Positions 41,257-54,822 of a DNA stretch of 64,000 bases are shown piece after piece. The notes under the pieces were generated by a model. It made no database searches. It saw only the letters and a list, made by a program, of their open reading frames with translations, and had not been told where the DNA came from. Source of the DNA: Anisakis pegreffii (lineage: Eukaryota; Nematoda; Chromadorea; Rhabditida; Anisakidae). Position numbers and translations under genes: made by a program. The stretch is from positions 186,001-250,000 of the forward strand of contig JAPYMA010000103.1 of NCBI GenBank assembly GCA_035041965.1. The letters run 5' to 3'. Position 1 is the first letter of the stretch. Every line of letters begins with the position of its first letter.

Positions 41257-44200
41257 TGATATCTTTATCATTCGATCATTGTATGCTATCTCCTGTCATC
41301 AAGCTCTCCAATCAGAAATCATTACGATACGTGTATTGTTACATGTCTATTATACATAGTGCTTTTATTTATCCTGTCTTGTGCACACTCGAATTTTCTA
41401 GTTCTCGTGATATAATGGAAACCAAATTTTATCCGTCGTTCCAAAAACGTCTTTGTCAGTTCTAGACGATACTGGTCAGTGACTTCCGTGTTCTTAACGC
41501 TTGAAATTCATGCAGTCTTTAATGTTCAGAAAAATTTGCGTTTTTAATATGTATCTCAAATTTATTGTGTTCGCAATTTGTAACAACTAAAATTTAAAAT
41601 TTTCATCCTAATGTAACCAATTGCTTGCATATTCAAATTGTTCGTGTTATTTCGCCAATTTTTAATTAACATAATTTTTGCACTAATTTCATTTTCTTCG
41701 TTTGATGTAACAAAAACGTTTTCATGATGAACGTATCCTTTACTCAAACTTTCGTGATATTCGTGCGATACACACCTTACTGAAAAACGGTCAAAACACA
41801 TCTATAGATGGCACAACAAATATGGCACCTTTAACACTCACAATCAGAAACATTCTCAGTTGCACGTGTCATTCATTAATGCAGTTATAATTACGAAGAA
41901 CACTCATTTGAACCTCAACGACACCTAACTTTACAAACTTGGAACACCTAGCTCAATAGCATTTCTGATCAGAGAGATCGAAAATCCTCACTCCAGATCC
42001 TAAGTTTCCGAGTACCACAGTGCAGATTCACTTCAGTACGACTGCAATCATAACAGCCCACTTTTAACAGAATCTAAATCATGCCAGTTAGATTCACACC
42101 TTAGCATCTAAACTCTGAGAAAAATCACCCATAATCGTAAATCGTGAACAACTGATGTGATAATCTCCATCCTAAACTAATACCGCAAAGAGACGAGATA
42201 AGAGAACTCCTTCGTCCTCCATATCAATACAAGATATTTCAAGAACTGACGAAACCTTTTAGTGATTCGGCAAACTACTTCAGAAGCCTTGAAATTTCTA
42301 AAAAAGGCGGAAATTGTTCGAACAACAAACATTTCCATATTCCTCAAAGAATTAGGTAAGTAAAATTCTTTGAAACAATTCAGGGTCATTGAAAAATGTG
42401 GATATATGTAAAGAAAGAATGGAGTTGTCTAGCTGCAACTATCCGGTCTAAAGAAATTCATCCACTTGAATCAAAGCCCCTGTTCCTTGCAGAAGCCAAT
42501 CTCTCAAGTCGGTTGAGTAATTTTTAGAGAATCATTGTATCGCTCAGTAAGATAAAGCATGTTGAATAGCGATCTGACATGTTTATATACGTTTATAACC
42601 AAACTTATCTTGCGATTGCTAATATTAAGATCTGATCGTATCGTAAGCTTGGATACTTTTAACCATCTGAGATTCTTAGAAAATGAGGTTAGGAAAATAA
42701 TATTATGACACCTCTACAATCGTTTGAATACTTCTCCCTAGACTATTCCTCATCTTGACTAGAGTTTGCAGTGTTTTTGCCGTAGCGACTTTGATTGAGG
42801 TTTTGTTGTCAAGTTGACATAATAGAAAGTGACGTTCATTTGCAAGAGAAGCTCTTTGTTTTGATATCACCGACGAAAATCTCCCTTGTCACAATACAAA
42901 TAATTCCAGTTCCAAGTTGTTGATCAATTCTAACTTGTAAGTCAAACAAAATACCTGCCTGGGATGTTGTTTTTTTTTCATCGCTTTGCCATTGCACATA
43001 TTAAAACAGTTATGAAAAAGGAATTCTCGTGAGAGAAGAAATTCCAATTGAAATTCTTGAAGATTCAATGAATTTCATGTGCAAAATAAATCAAGCAATT
43101 TGGCAAGACGTTGTTAGATTGGCCGAAATCACTGAGAAATTTCAAAAAGTTTGAGAAATTTTTCGACTTTTTTCATGCATGTCATTCAGTCAGAACTAAT
43201 GTATGTGAAGCTCAATTGCTAGGCAATAAATGAGATCAATACATCTTCTATAACTTTAACGTCGACCATTTTCCCGTAGTCGAACTTCGCGTTGATATTC
43301 AGGAAGCAGCTGTTCCAAATAGCCCTGAGAAACAGTTGTTGTCGATTGAGTAATGTTTTGTTTATGTGTGTATGCGATGATAGACAGCTCTTCGTTTGCA
43401 CGTTCCATCCATTAACGAATTATAACATTGGAAGAAAAACTTTTCGGCAATTCTGTTCACTGGAAGTGGAATTCTTCTGTATCATATCTACATATGCAAT
43501 TTTTGTTTCTGAGATCATATCACCTCAATATTTGAATGTTTACATACTTGCAGTCATGTATTGCAATGGGATATGATTGTACTCAACATGAAAAGAAATT
43601 AATCACTCGAAGGTGGTATCAAATTTAACGATGATAATTCGCCCAACTCAATTCACATTCAAGACGGCGTTATCAGGAAGAAACCAGCTGATATAGTGAG
43701 GAGAGTAATCCATCCAGAGAAGAGCATTCTCATCGATGTAATGAGTTAGATTATCAAACAGGAATTCGGTCGTACTGATTCTCATAATATTGGAAAATGT
43801 TATGTCGGAAATCATTGACAAGGATTCTATGCTAAACAGCACTCCGTAATAAGTTGCGCTTGAAAGGAAGCACTTCATATGCAGTTGAGAAGTGCTGATT
43901 TTACTCAAATTCGTACAGTAAACAGCACTCACTGCTTTAAAGCTAAATAGCGAAGATGTTCGCATCAAACGATGATGATCAATTAGCTGAACTCATCATC
44001 TGATTACGGAGACAAATGCTCAGAACGATTCAGTCTAAATGATTTTAATCAATCTTGATTAATGAATGTGTTGATCAATTTCATCGGTCATAATTTGGGC
44101 TATAATTCATGACTGATTTATTTTGATTCTCTTAGCAACTCATTTATCATCCTGATAATAAGTTTGTTTTCTCTGAAAATGTGGCATAGTTTGTGGCTGG

Positions 44201-45074
44201 TCGCCACTCGATCTTGATTTCGGATGATTCATTATAAAACATCTCTGTTTACGTCTTTTCAGCCAAAACTTCATTTTGTATCAGAAGACAACAAGAGCAG
44301 TAGAATATTCACCAATTATGCTCAATGATTCCACAGAAAATACGTTAGAAGTGTGCGGAGACGGTGGATATGATACATGAAAAGTTCATGAAGTGCGTTT
44401 TTCCATGACAGCTTTGCTCAGTACGATCCGATGTTTTCTTTGCTGCACCTGGTCTTGCATTCCTTCAGTAATACTTACTGTCAGATGAAGACTGAAAACC
44501 TTAACATATATCAAATGGATTTGCACTTTACAGTTGACAAAACAATGATGGATTGGCGTTGTCAAAGAGCTAGCTCTTTTTGTAGGATGCTTATAGTTTA
44601 ATATTTTTAGCACTGTTCTATTTAATGAACAGCATTTGTTTTAGTGAGAATTTAATTGGTCATTGTTTTATCATTGATGATCTAATCAATGAACGTTCAG
44701 TTCTAAATTACACACATTCATTACAGGCAAACAGTAGTGCATTTGAAGTTCGATTATTCAACATTAAGTACATTCAAATTTGCTTTCTTAATAAAATTTT
44801 CTGCTTCTCACTCTAGAACTCAGCCTGATACCTGAATGAGATGAATTTCACTGAATATGCCAATTCAATACTGAATTGTTACTTTGTGTTGATATAATGG
44901 TCTTCGAGTTGTCAGCCTTGCACTCGCACTTTAATATAGTTGTACACAGAATCGTTTGCATTACACTGCCATTACATCAGTTAATTTCCTTTCTTCTTTT
45001 ACAGGAATATATATTCGTTCTTGTTTGTAAATTTGTCACTCTGAAGTACCGCTTGTCAACATGTTGGTTAGAGT
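41257..45074. other. Intergenic region after the receptor gene
   Basis: The receptor 3' UTR should start here. No other gene is supported. A 106-codon minus frame at 43648-43968 (LFSIESLSMISDITFSN part) and a plus frame at 44876-45085 with hydrophobic stretches (HFNIVVHRIVCITLPLH) are open. The latter loosely recalls the end of a receptor TM3, but no flanking helices were found. Confidence 0.3.
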
Positions 45075-45832
45075 TTGGGATCTAAAAGATTTTTTTCAGT
45101 GGCTATCGAAGCTCGATGGCCACCGACAAGGCAAATCGACTCATCTGCAATTTTCGATTTCAGTCGACATGCAACATGCAAAGCAAGAGTTCACTCTGGT
45201 CCTAATGTCGTTTCTGAATCTCTGCTATTCAGTGATTTACTACGTAAACGTAAAGCATACATACATTATTCTCATTATGCGAGCCGTTCATCTGAATGCG
45301 AAAACAAATTCGTATAATGCGTGGGTTTAGTAAGACTAGCGCTTGTCTCATCAACATTCTATGAGTCTGTAGTAGTTGGTCAATTGAATCATGTTCAGTG
45401 GAAAGACATAAACATTTGATTTGTTCATCTGCTTCTTCTTCAGCAGCAGTTCAAAACGATTAAGTAATGAAGTCAGTTAGAAATCCGCTTTTGATTGATG
45501 CCAGCTAGTTTCTTCTTTTTTATTTATTTTTTTGAAAAATGCTGACATTTTTCGGACTGCATTCGAGGCGAAGAAATGTGAGTGGATTTGTATCGAATCA
45601 GAATTTAATTTTCAGTCTGAAGAGAACATAGTACGAGTACAAAAAAGTATACACACATACGTATGCATCATACAAGCCAACGAATGATTGGTCAGCAACT
45701 GTTTTGACATTAAGAAATATTCATAGCTTTTTTTTGGTGAAAGTTTCGCTGTTAAACTAAACCAACCGAATTATTTTCACAACGTTTTCACATCAGCATA
45801 TTTCGAGTGAAACAAATTATCCACCTCCATGA
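45075..45832 (+). CDS. Candidate three-exon gene for a small Ser-rich protein, unrecognised
   Basis: Proposed exons 45075-45311, 45616-45660 and 45797-45832 join in frame to 105 residues plus TGA. Splice signals are good: donors GTATAA and GTATGC; acceptors TTAATTTTCAG and TTTTCACATCAG. The protein starts MGSKRFFSVAIEARWPPTRQ and has a basic, Ser-rich middle (LLFSDLLRKRKAYIHYSHYA). It ends SSETNYPPP. There is no membrane segment and no recognised family. A strong acceptor (TTTTTTCAG at 45091-45099) lies inside the first exon. It raises the alternative that the first exon starts at 45100 and is joined to an upstream exon. The small size means chance assembly cannot be excluded. Confidence 0.28.
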
Positions 45833-45947
45833 TTTGACGAGAACGCATTCAGAGTTTTGCTGTGTGGCCCACGTTTCACGCCAGGAAATAGCATTATTTT
45901 TGAAGCATTTGAAGCGTTCAACTTCATCGATTAGTCAACTTCATAGT

Positions 45948-46003
45948 ATTCATCCATCAGCAAATAACCTCGTAGATTCGAGGTTATTTGCTGATGGATG
46001 AAT
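45948..46003. repeat. Perfect hairpin, 25-bp arms, 6-nt loop
   Basis: Positions 45948-45972 are the exact reverse complement of 45979-46003, with loop TAGATT. Confidence 0.95.
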
Positions 46004-49000
46004 TTTCTTGAAACTGTTCAACAGGTTTGCACATGATTATCAAACCAATGCAGCAGATCATCAGACAGATCGTGACAATTAAATTCTCATTGCCGAAATT
46101 TGAGATGAAATACTGCAAATGATTCGGATGAAGTGTTATTCGAAATTTGCGACTGAATCATGGAAATAATCAAGGCATTTGTTGACGTTTACTTTTAATG
46201 CACTAACTCATGATGTTCATATCGGTTTATTGCTACCTCATTTCGACGAACTATATCTTTTTAACAGGTCGACGATCTCTTCCAAAATTACCCTTCCTTA
46301 ACATTCACTATAGTAACAGCTAAGTTCTTTTTCTGCAACACAATGTCATTCAAATTTCTACATCACCAATTCACTCACATAAAAATATCGTTTTGAAATT
46401 CGATCACTTCACATTCAGCCAGTAAGTAAGTACACATTCATTATATCATCTGTACGAACAGGAGAAAATGTGCAAAATCGCCCAACTGAATCTTTCTAAT
46501 CATCCTTTCTTCATTCTCTTCAGATTCATTTCGAGGAGATGGTCAATTCAGAATTTACAAAGGAAATTTTAGAAGCAATATTCCTTTCAGTAGAATTCAT
46601 CTCTTTTGTCAAATGAGATTTAAAAATTTATTTTATGCCGATATAACCATGCACATAAGATGATTTCTGCTGCTGCTGCTGATTAAATGCAAACAAAAAT
46701 AGCCATGATGGGAGCAATATTTGATGAATTCGTAAAAACAACTTTTAAAAGTCAACGTGGAGAACTAGAAATCAACAATAAATGTCGGGAGATCGAATGT
46801 TACGTGCAGAGTTAACTTCAGATCTGCTGAAAAGTACAGTTTCCTACTGCGAAGTTCTGCTCACATCGACTCAATCTGTCCCTTCAGCTCAATATTCTCA
46901 TATGGGAGAAAAGTATTCTTGGATTTGCGGGAGAACTGAACAAACATGCGACGAGAAATCCAATAATTTCAATGATCCGACAAGACAATTTTTGTTTGGA
47001 ACGGTCACATTCCAGCTTTTGTTTTGACAAGTAAATGAGATATTTGATCGCTTTTTGTTGAAAGACGATAGACTTTCGGATTTAAAAAAACTCGAGATTC
47101 TTGAATGCGACACTCGTGGTTGGTTTGAATTTCGTTGAAGAAGACTAACTGAAAATGAAATTGGAGATGAGCGGTCATTGTAAGGTGTAAAATAACCGAA
47201 CACATATCATGTTTCACACTCAAAACTTTACAGCATCATCCATCCATCTCAATATTGTTAACAATTACATTACATTATTACATATTCTCATTGCTGACAC
47301 GCAACCAAACAAATATTACTCAAACCGACTTAAAATGTCTGAAATTTAGTGCTGGAATTGTGATTTTGAGTTGATTTTTGATTTTACTCCACTTATGGTT
47401 TCCAGATTTGTTCATTTAATGTTGCGATTTTTGAAGTATCATTCGAATATTACTCGCCTAGTTGTTGATGTAATGAATTGTGCCATTGCTTCATTCTTGA
47501 GAAATAATGACTGCTCATTTTAAAAAAAGTTTCATTAGAGTATTTTGTGATCAAAACTGGATATTGCACCGCTTGAAATTTTGAAAGATATTTCAATTAC
47601 TTAAGAAAATACGCCGTTTTGCTTCACCTTGAGTGACATTAACTCGCTGAGAAAGATTAATGACTTCAACTTGAGAAATTTTGATTGAAGGGCGCAAGAA
47701 TTGGTTGTTTTCATATGTTCCAATGTTATCGTATCCATAAATATCTTTTGATATTTATGTTGCATCGTTAATTGAAATAATTAGATTGTCCTATTTATTT
47801 ATCTTAAGACTGTCAATCAAAACGAGATCAACTGTCATTCGCGTTTCAATTGCACAAGTATTTATCGACCTCATTCAATCGTTTTATATTCATCAACAAA
47901 AAGTGTAACTTATTGAAGTATCGTTTGCTTCAAAGACTTTTGGATTCGTTTGACTCATTCATATAGCAGCCTTCGATTTCTGTACACAAAATTTGCACCT
48001 TTTCTGTCATATAGCTTCGTTGAGTTCTTAACTAAACGTATCCTCATTCACTCAATCAAACGCAGTTCGTCTCTATCGCACAGGAGCAATTCCACCATAG
48101 CGCTTCGATCAAAGTCGTATGTTGCTGAAGGATTGAAGCTATCGTATTGAGAGTCTTTAAATGTGAACGAATTGATACGGTGAGTGATAAGAATTGATCC
48201 GTAAGTTAAACGAATTATTTTCACTTTTCTTTCCACAAACATATTAACAAAACTGTTGGAAGCGCCCCTAATAAAGCTGTTTTTTGGAAGATTAAGACCG
48301 AAAGTGAGAATTTCAGCCGGAAATATGTATTACTAAGATGTGATGTATTGTGCTATGATAAGGTAATAGGCTCCTACTCAATGCATTCACCGGCCATTCC
48401 GCCATAATCGTGTCGTGCATTTTACGTGAAGGATATTGTTCGATATCCTTCAAACGATTATGCTGGATGCTGTATTCGCATCAATTTGATGAGATATCAA
48501 CACACAAAAAACAATAACAACAGCAATATTCTATCCAATGATAAATGTTTCAGTTTCATTTATAACTGAACTTTCGTTCGTTCGTTATTTCTTTTCGTTG
48601 CTATGTGTTGGTGTACAATCGGCCACGCTCTACATGCACTAGCTCAACTTCACTCGGAAACAGAAATAGGCTCATTCTTTGCTGTTGAGTTGAGTTGAGG
48701 TTTCGGTTAGAGCTCAGAGAGCTTTAACTACCTCATCTCTACACTCAGCGATCATTTAAAGCATTGTTCCGTACGGCAGTGGCCCGCAACTGTGACCACT
48801 CCTCAATCGTTGTATCGAGCAGCTGAAATGCTTCGTTTTATCCACTGAGAATGCCCGTGAGAAATTCACTCATTTAGTTGTTCGTTCGTTCCAATGATAC
48901 CACTTTTTCAGATGACTTCTGTAGACTATCCAATAGAATCAAGTATAACCAATGGAATTATTCCATCCTGTTAACCGTTTCTTCAGTATTGCTTTCTCTT

Positions 49001-49601
49001 CACGCTTTTTCCTTCAATTAATCATTGTTGTGCAATTAATCTATTTTTATGATTTTTTTTCGATTTTTACCGTCGATGAATTGAGTATCTTATCTGAACA
49101 GCATGAGTATTACATTATGAGTTGGTACTTATACTTTTATGTACCAGCAAAGATTGAGTAATTTAAGAAGTAACATTTTAAGATGATGACTTTCATTCAA
49201 CAATACCAGAAAAGAACTTTGTATGCATTCTATTGTGTGACTCGTAGCATCTCAAATTTCAAATAAAACAAATTTCGAGTACTTTCTGCTCAAAAATCTA
49301 TCGCAAGAATAGTTTCACTGCTGCCCTTTATTCATATTACACTTCGTCCTAATTGCATGCAGTAACAATGTTTTATTCTGTTGTCATTCTATTGCACAAT
49401 ATTATGCATATTTTGATAAGTTATAATATTCTTCTTTTTTCATCTCTTCAACAAACAAGTCAACAAATTCGCTGCTTCAAGCATAGTCAATAATTTCCAA
49501 TTGCTTCATTATGGGGCGACACTGTGTTCTTTTGATATGCAATATGATTTTGGCAATTTCTTGAATTTGCCCAAAAGTTTTGCAAGAGATTTTGCATTTT
49601 C
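46004..49601. other. Intergenic, no gene recognised
   Basis: AT-rich DNA with open frames up to 101 codons on both strands (46782-47027 plus, 46898-47203 minus) that overlap each other and resemble nothing known. Two short hairpins with 10-bp arms occur near 47731-47754 (CATAAATATC arms) and 48427-48452 (TGAAGGATAT arms). Confidence 0.35.
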
Positions 49602-49922
49602 TTGAAAAATTTGAACACTGCGAGTTTCGCAGCTTTGCTACTTTCATTGATTGATCGTGAAAACAGAATTTTCGAGTTTGCGTTGATTTTCTTGCATTCA
49701 GCCGAAAATATTGTGAGAAATTATGATAGACTTGATGAAATTTTGGTGAATTTGAAGCAGAAAATTGATGCGAGTGCAGTTCTAAATATAACCCTGATCA
49801 TGAATGCTGTTTTGCTCTGCTTTGCACTTGCATTGCTTTCTGAGCGTCAGCCTTCGCTCAAATTGATACCATCTGCCTGGAAAACTGCAAATTTATTCAA
49901 CGGAATTGTGGCACTTCACTGA
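49602..49922 (+). CDS. Possible exon with helical and hydrophobic segments, unrecognised
   Basis: A 106-codon frame opens just after an in-frame stop near 49545 and ends in TGA. It has no early ATG, so it would be an internal or terminal exon. The predicted peptide has an amphipathic helical part (AENIVRNYDRLDEILVNLKQ), then a hydrophobic segment (NITLIMNAVLLCFALALL), then LKLIPSAWKTANLFNGIV. No family is recognised and no clear acceptor was found. TTTTGCA words recur in it, so part of the openness may be compositional. Confidence 0.2.
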   Translation: MKNLNTASFAALLLSLIDRENRIFEFALIFLHSAENIVRNYDRLDEILVNLKQKIDASAVLNITLIMNAVLLCFALALLSERQPSLKLIPSAWKTANLFNGIVALH

Positions 49923-50086
49923 TTTGAGTAAATTCCAACTATATTCCTGCCTGAATTCCCTTAAAATCTTACAATGATGCAATCGAATTGAATGGAAAAA
50001 AAGGCAAATTTGTTTGCCATTAGGTCAGGAAAAATTTTGATGAGTTTAGCAGATGTAAAGTGTGATTGAATTTGCGATGCGTATAT

Positions 50087-50123
50087 AAAAGTATGCTTCG
50101 AACATCGTTCGAAGCATACTTTT
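50087..50123. repeat. Perfect hairpin, 17-bp arms, 3-nt loop
   Basis: Positions 50087-50103 are the exact reverse complement of 50107-50123. The extremely short loop would make a very stable stem. Confidence 0.95.
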
Positions 50124-53082
50124 CACAAATTAGATCACTTTATTCAGTGGATTGGATCAAAGACCTGTAAGCTCTTCAGCAGTGAGTGTAATGTTCTCCT
50201 TTATCTTTCCAGTTTCTCCTTTACTCATAGGTGTGAGAAGCCGCATATGAGAAGCCGCCACAAATCTTGCCAAATACATTTTTTTTTCACATCCATTCAG
50301 CTGATTTCATTTGAACACAACGAATTGAAAATTGTGTCTTCTGAGCGATTTTACCAAATTTTCAACGAGAATTGATAGAGAAACAGAATTATTCAGCGTT
50401 GTGCAGCATACATTTCGATAGCGCTCAATGATAGTGAAAGCATTAAAACGGCACGAAGTTTCATTGGCTCGCATAAAAAACAACTGGTTGAAGGAATTGA
50501 AGAAAGCAAAAAATTCATCAAATGTATTTGCGTGATGGTTGTTGTTTTTTTGGATCTGGGCGGTCTCATGAGCTAGAGATGAGCTGAACATTTTTTGAAG
50601 CATTTTTCATTACTTCTTAAATTGCTTTTTTTATTCTTACTGATTAACTTCACAAATTGTTTACGGCACGTCAACTGATTGAATGTACGTGAGAATTGTT
50701 GCTCTTGACCTGCCATCTATCTACACGATAACTTCTGATAATTCAGCTGCTGAGGTTTCACTTATACTCAACGTTGGTTTCATTAGGGTGAGGTGGTCGC
50801 TACATCATATTTTTAGTTTCACTTTTTGAGCAGCAGCAAATGATGAACGAACAGTCGAGAAGAGAAAAAATCTCTGAGCTTAGTACCGATTGGCTTTGGT
50901 GTTATACACCAAAATACAGAAAGCATATACGATTGAGCATTTGTTAGCGAAAAAAGTATTGGCGAGTACAGTATTATTACGTTCGAGTTTACTCTCAAAC
51001 AACAGTCAGCAAAAACATTCGCTACACCCTCAAATGCTTTCTTATCGAATTTCAATTCAAATAAATTCACTCTCACTGGTAGCATCCCAGTCCATACGAA
51101 CATTGGGCACAACGGATCTTTTCGTTTTTGATTTTCTTGTTGAATCTAATTTGAGTTTCTTTGTTGCTTCAATGTTGATTCCTTTGTAGCAGTTTGTTTT
51201 ATTGATCGCTGTAGGCATCCAGCTCTATACTAGTGCATGAAAACTATATAGCAATACGGAGATTTCAGATATCCGTTCGAGATCTGGATTTATGAATAAG
51301 CATAGTGAGTTAAGGTTGTGATTGATGTTGAGGTTATGCAATATCTAGTTGAGGAGATGCGTATGCATTTATCAATCTAACATCGATAATTTAGTCAAAT
51401 CTGGGAAACTCTTATTTATTGGAAATAAGGATTGATCTATTGCTATCTTATTACTCGCATCAATTTCGTTTCCAATAAATCGAGTTCAAACAATATCTAT
51501 GTCCCCATCCTTTGATAGTACCCATTACGACTGTCCCAATTATTTCCATGAAATCATTCACTGCTGTCAATTTTCACTAACATTTCAAATAAATCATATC
51601 GGAGTCTCGTTGCATAAACCCGAAGTGAAAAAGCTGAAGTCGTGCGAATTTCTACAAATGCATACGCGTGATAAACGGATGTGTTCAGTTAATGATATTG
51701 GTACAGTACCCTACTTCACTTCATCTCATGTTTAAGGAATCTCATAGACAGCAAAATCTTAAACTCATAACTGCTCTTTGACACATTAAATGCTTATCGA
51801 GTTGATTGCTTCTGACATGATTCATAACGAAAGCGGATACCGACTAGTTGGCCAAGTCTTCAGTTTCTCTCCCGTAAAGTAATTCGCAATTTATGCATCG
51901 TTCTTCTTGGACGGATCATTTTGTCAGCGATGGTTCATGTGAAAAGCCTTTTGCTATTGTACACATACTCTGATAGAGCGACAACTCTATTTCTGGAAAC
52001 GAATCATAAGTTCTGAAAATTCAAACAAGTTGACGAAGAGGTTTTTTCCGACCACCAACTACACAACAAAGTTTTCTTCTATGCTTCTTACTCATCAATG
52101 ATATTATCTTTCTTTTCAGTTGCTGAAAATTTCATTTTTGTCTGTTAGAAAGTTTGCAAACCAACTCGCCATTATGTATGTTCAGCTTTGTGGAAATACA
52201 TTCGTTATAATCCACTGGAAGTTTCGAAAATTTGCATTCAAAGTCTAGCGGGTGATAGGGTTTTTAAGCGAAGAACGCAAAAAAAAAGATCTCACTTGCA
52301 TCCATCGATCATTCTTCGTATAACGCTTCTTCATCTAACTCAAAGTATTTCTTCGACTCCTTGCTGAGATATTGAATGATATTGAAGGATTGAACGATAT
52401 CGAAGAAAATGACTCCTTGGTACTGATGAATGTCATGTTCAGGCCATTAGTACGTTGAAATAATGCATTCTTCAATTGCGAAACAATCATAAGATATGAA
52501 ACGAAATGTTTTCTCTAATTGAATTTCTTCATCCGGAGCGAATAATATTTATGCGCCTATCCACAATTGATCTTTCTGGAAGTAGATGCACTTGAATGCT
52601 CAACAATATGAAATATTCGTTTCTTCAAGTGTTTCGTACGCGTAAACAATGCAGAATCCAAGAAAGCTTACAAGAACAACTTAATAGATTATATCTAGCT
52701 TACACTCTCATTAATCATGGAAAAATTATTTGTTCATTGAGGTGAAATCAGATTCGATTTGTTATTTTCGTAGAAAACGATGAAATAAGAGCGCACAAGA
52801 GAAGAGTAGGAAAGCAAGGTGAGTGTCGATTCAAGATGAATGTTAGCTGTGAGCTTGTAAACATCCAGAAGAAAGGAGCTGATAAATAATGAAGCAATTT
52901 GCTCCAAATAGCAATTGTCTATTATCATTCCTACCGTCATCATTGTATCAGGCGAACGTTTACTGTAAAATAAATTCCATCGTTGAGCGATAATACTGAT
53001 ATTGATATATTTTATCAATTGTGTCTTTTAACTGTGATTTATTTGTTGTGTTGTGATGTTGAAATTTTTGTCCACAAAAAGG
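50124..53082. other. Intergenic region with overlapping weak frames
   Basis: Minus frames at 50307-50603 and 50819-51112 and a plus frame at 50890-51189 are open for 97-99 codons, but they compete for the same bases and match no family I know. A poly-T tract lies near 50280. No gene is called. Confidence 0.3.
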
Positions 53083-53540
53083 TTAACTTATTACTCCGTC
53101 GACGAACAGCTGCTCTTTCTGTTGGATAGAACTGCCATCAATTGAAAACATGTTCAGGTCGAAAATTTCACGTTCACAATGAACGATGTATTGCGGGAAA
53201 CGGCAAACTTCAGGATCTCCACCCAGCCTCGTTCTCGAATTCATCCCATCCCAACTGCACTCAGCTCTCGTTCTCATCCCTGCCGATCAACTTTCTAAGT
53301 AAACTTCGTTGCGCTTTTTCAACCGTTGCAGTTCATAACGAACCTGGTTCAACATCTTGTTCAATTTGTGGATTGCGTTCGAATTCTTTTCCAACTTCCA
53401 AGACACGCAGAGCGCTGATACAGTGTCACAGTTATGAGAACCACTTAGGTATGGTCCTTTCTGATAAGGCAGATGTGCTGAAGAAGAAGAAAATATCAAC
53501 AATGCGTAACGGAAGTTTAAATTCACTTCTATTATGGTAG
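53083..53540 (-). other. GC-richer block with long open frames on both strands, possible decayed exon
   Basis: On the minus strand a pyrimidine-rich acceptor (TTTTCTTCTTCTTCAG) precedes a frame running from AHLPYQKGPYLSGSHN to LKKRNEVYLES. It contains a coiled-coil-like stretch (IHKLNKMLNQVRYELQRLK). One stop at 53287-53289 interrupts it, and the same frame then continues to 53083. The plus strand is open for 132 codons (53142-53540). The block is richer in G and C than its flanks. It could be a pseudogene exon, two exons, or chance. A 13-bp match to the hAT-element end (TATGAGAACCACT) lies inside at 53433-53445. Confidence 0.3.
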
Positions 53541-53990
53541 TAATGGAATGTTTCTGCTTATTTCAGTTAACAATGAGAAAATGGCATTTCTGATCATTAT
53601 CAATGAAACAGAGCTCTCTCAGTGAACCACTGTATTTTGGTCAAAACATTCGGTGATAAATTCTAACTTCTCTAAAACTTGAAAAAGAAGAAGAAATTCA
53701 CGGTATTGTCATTGTAGAATGTCGCTCTTTTTTTCTCGCCGAAGACTAGGCATTGTTAATTTTTCTTGCGATTCAATGAAATATTATCGTCGCAACCGCA
53801 TTATGGCCTCACGAATAGAGAAGCAAATAATTTTGCGAAGCAAATGATATTATATTGCAAATAACAAAACGTTCTGAGGACAAATTTGGAACCGTAAATC
53901 TCAAGGATTCATAGACAGTGAGGAAGAAAATCTTACTATGAGAAAAAAATGGGATGTATTTTCCGGAGTAATGCAATGGAACCTATAAGA

Positions 53991-54822
53991 TTATGGTTCT
54001 CACGTTAGGGTGCTCCATTCCCTCTTCTGATGACCTGGCAGGCCGCCGTTACCTCTCCCCCTCCAACTGATACAAGAACACCGTGATGGTATTCGACATG
54101 GCTAAGCCTTCTCTTACGATTAGACCATTGTGTTCCTCATTGTTACAGTCGATTATGACTGCATGGAAAGCTATTGTCTATGACACACTCACTTCAAACT
54201 GATTTAGATGAATTCTCATTCTTTTCAGATGTGTTATATTCACTCTCATAGCTATTCCATGCAAATACCGTTCTCTTCATGAGTTTTTCTCATTCAGTTC
54301 GTCTCATTTCACTTCACAGTTAGAATCAATTTCTTATTCTGTAGCATATACTATTTATTGGATACGTTGACGAGTGTTGACAGCCGAAATCAGCAATACA
54401 TCAATCGAATTGAATTGCTCAATAACGTTCGACAGTCAAATGATCAATTATAGAGTGTATTTGATAGAACGAGAATTTGACTTTAACTGTTGAGTGAAAT
54501 GAATGAGAAATTAACCAAAGAGAACACTTTTGCTGATAAAAGCTATGAGAGCGATTGTGACAGCAAGAAAAAGAATGAGAGCCCTGTTAAAACGAATGAA
54601 AACCCTATTAGGCCCTTACGAGCTAATGATACTCAGAAAATAGGAGAATATTGCCATCAACTAACCGCATTTACATATCCGAGTTAAAAAAACACCATCA
54701 CAATGGCGTGCCATCATAAAATAACAACTGCACGAGATACTAATTTCCCGACCCCATCCATTACCTCTTGCTACCTTCGAATTACCCAAAATGGATAAAC
54801 TCACCCCCTATGCGAACCACTA
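53991..54822. mobile_element. Non-autonomous hAT-like element, older inverted copy
   Basis: The reverse complement of this 832-bp stretch aligns along its whole length with the element at 37116-37891. It shares blocks such as GTCAACACTCGTCAACGTAT, ATATGCTACAGAATAAGAAA and GACAATAGCTTTCCATGCAG. The ends are decayed (TTATGGTTCTCA on the left, TGCGAACCACTA on the right). The flanking octamers CTATAAGA and GTATAAAA differ at two positions, as expected for an old target duplication. A 65-codon frame inside (54490-54687) is not conserved in the other copy. Confidence 0.88.

Noticed and set aside
40964..41359. 131-codon plus frame and overlapping minus frame in the receptor tail
   Set aside because: Shadows of the Asn/Asp low-complexity coding tract in other frames.
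44876..45085. Chemoreceptor fragment
   Set aside because: HRIVCITLPLH recalls the end of TM3, but no other helices, conserved Cys or exons were found nearby.
54490..54687. 65-codon ORF inside the second hAT-like element as a transposase remnant
   Set aside because: It is not open in the 37116-37891 copy and has no transposase motifs; the element appears non-coding.
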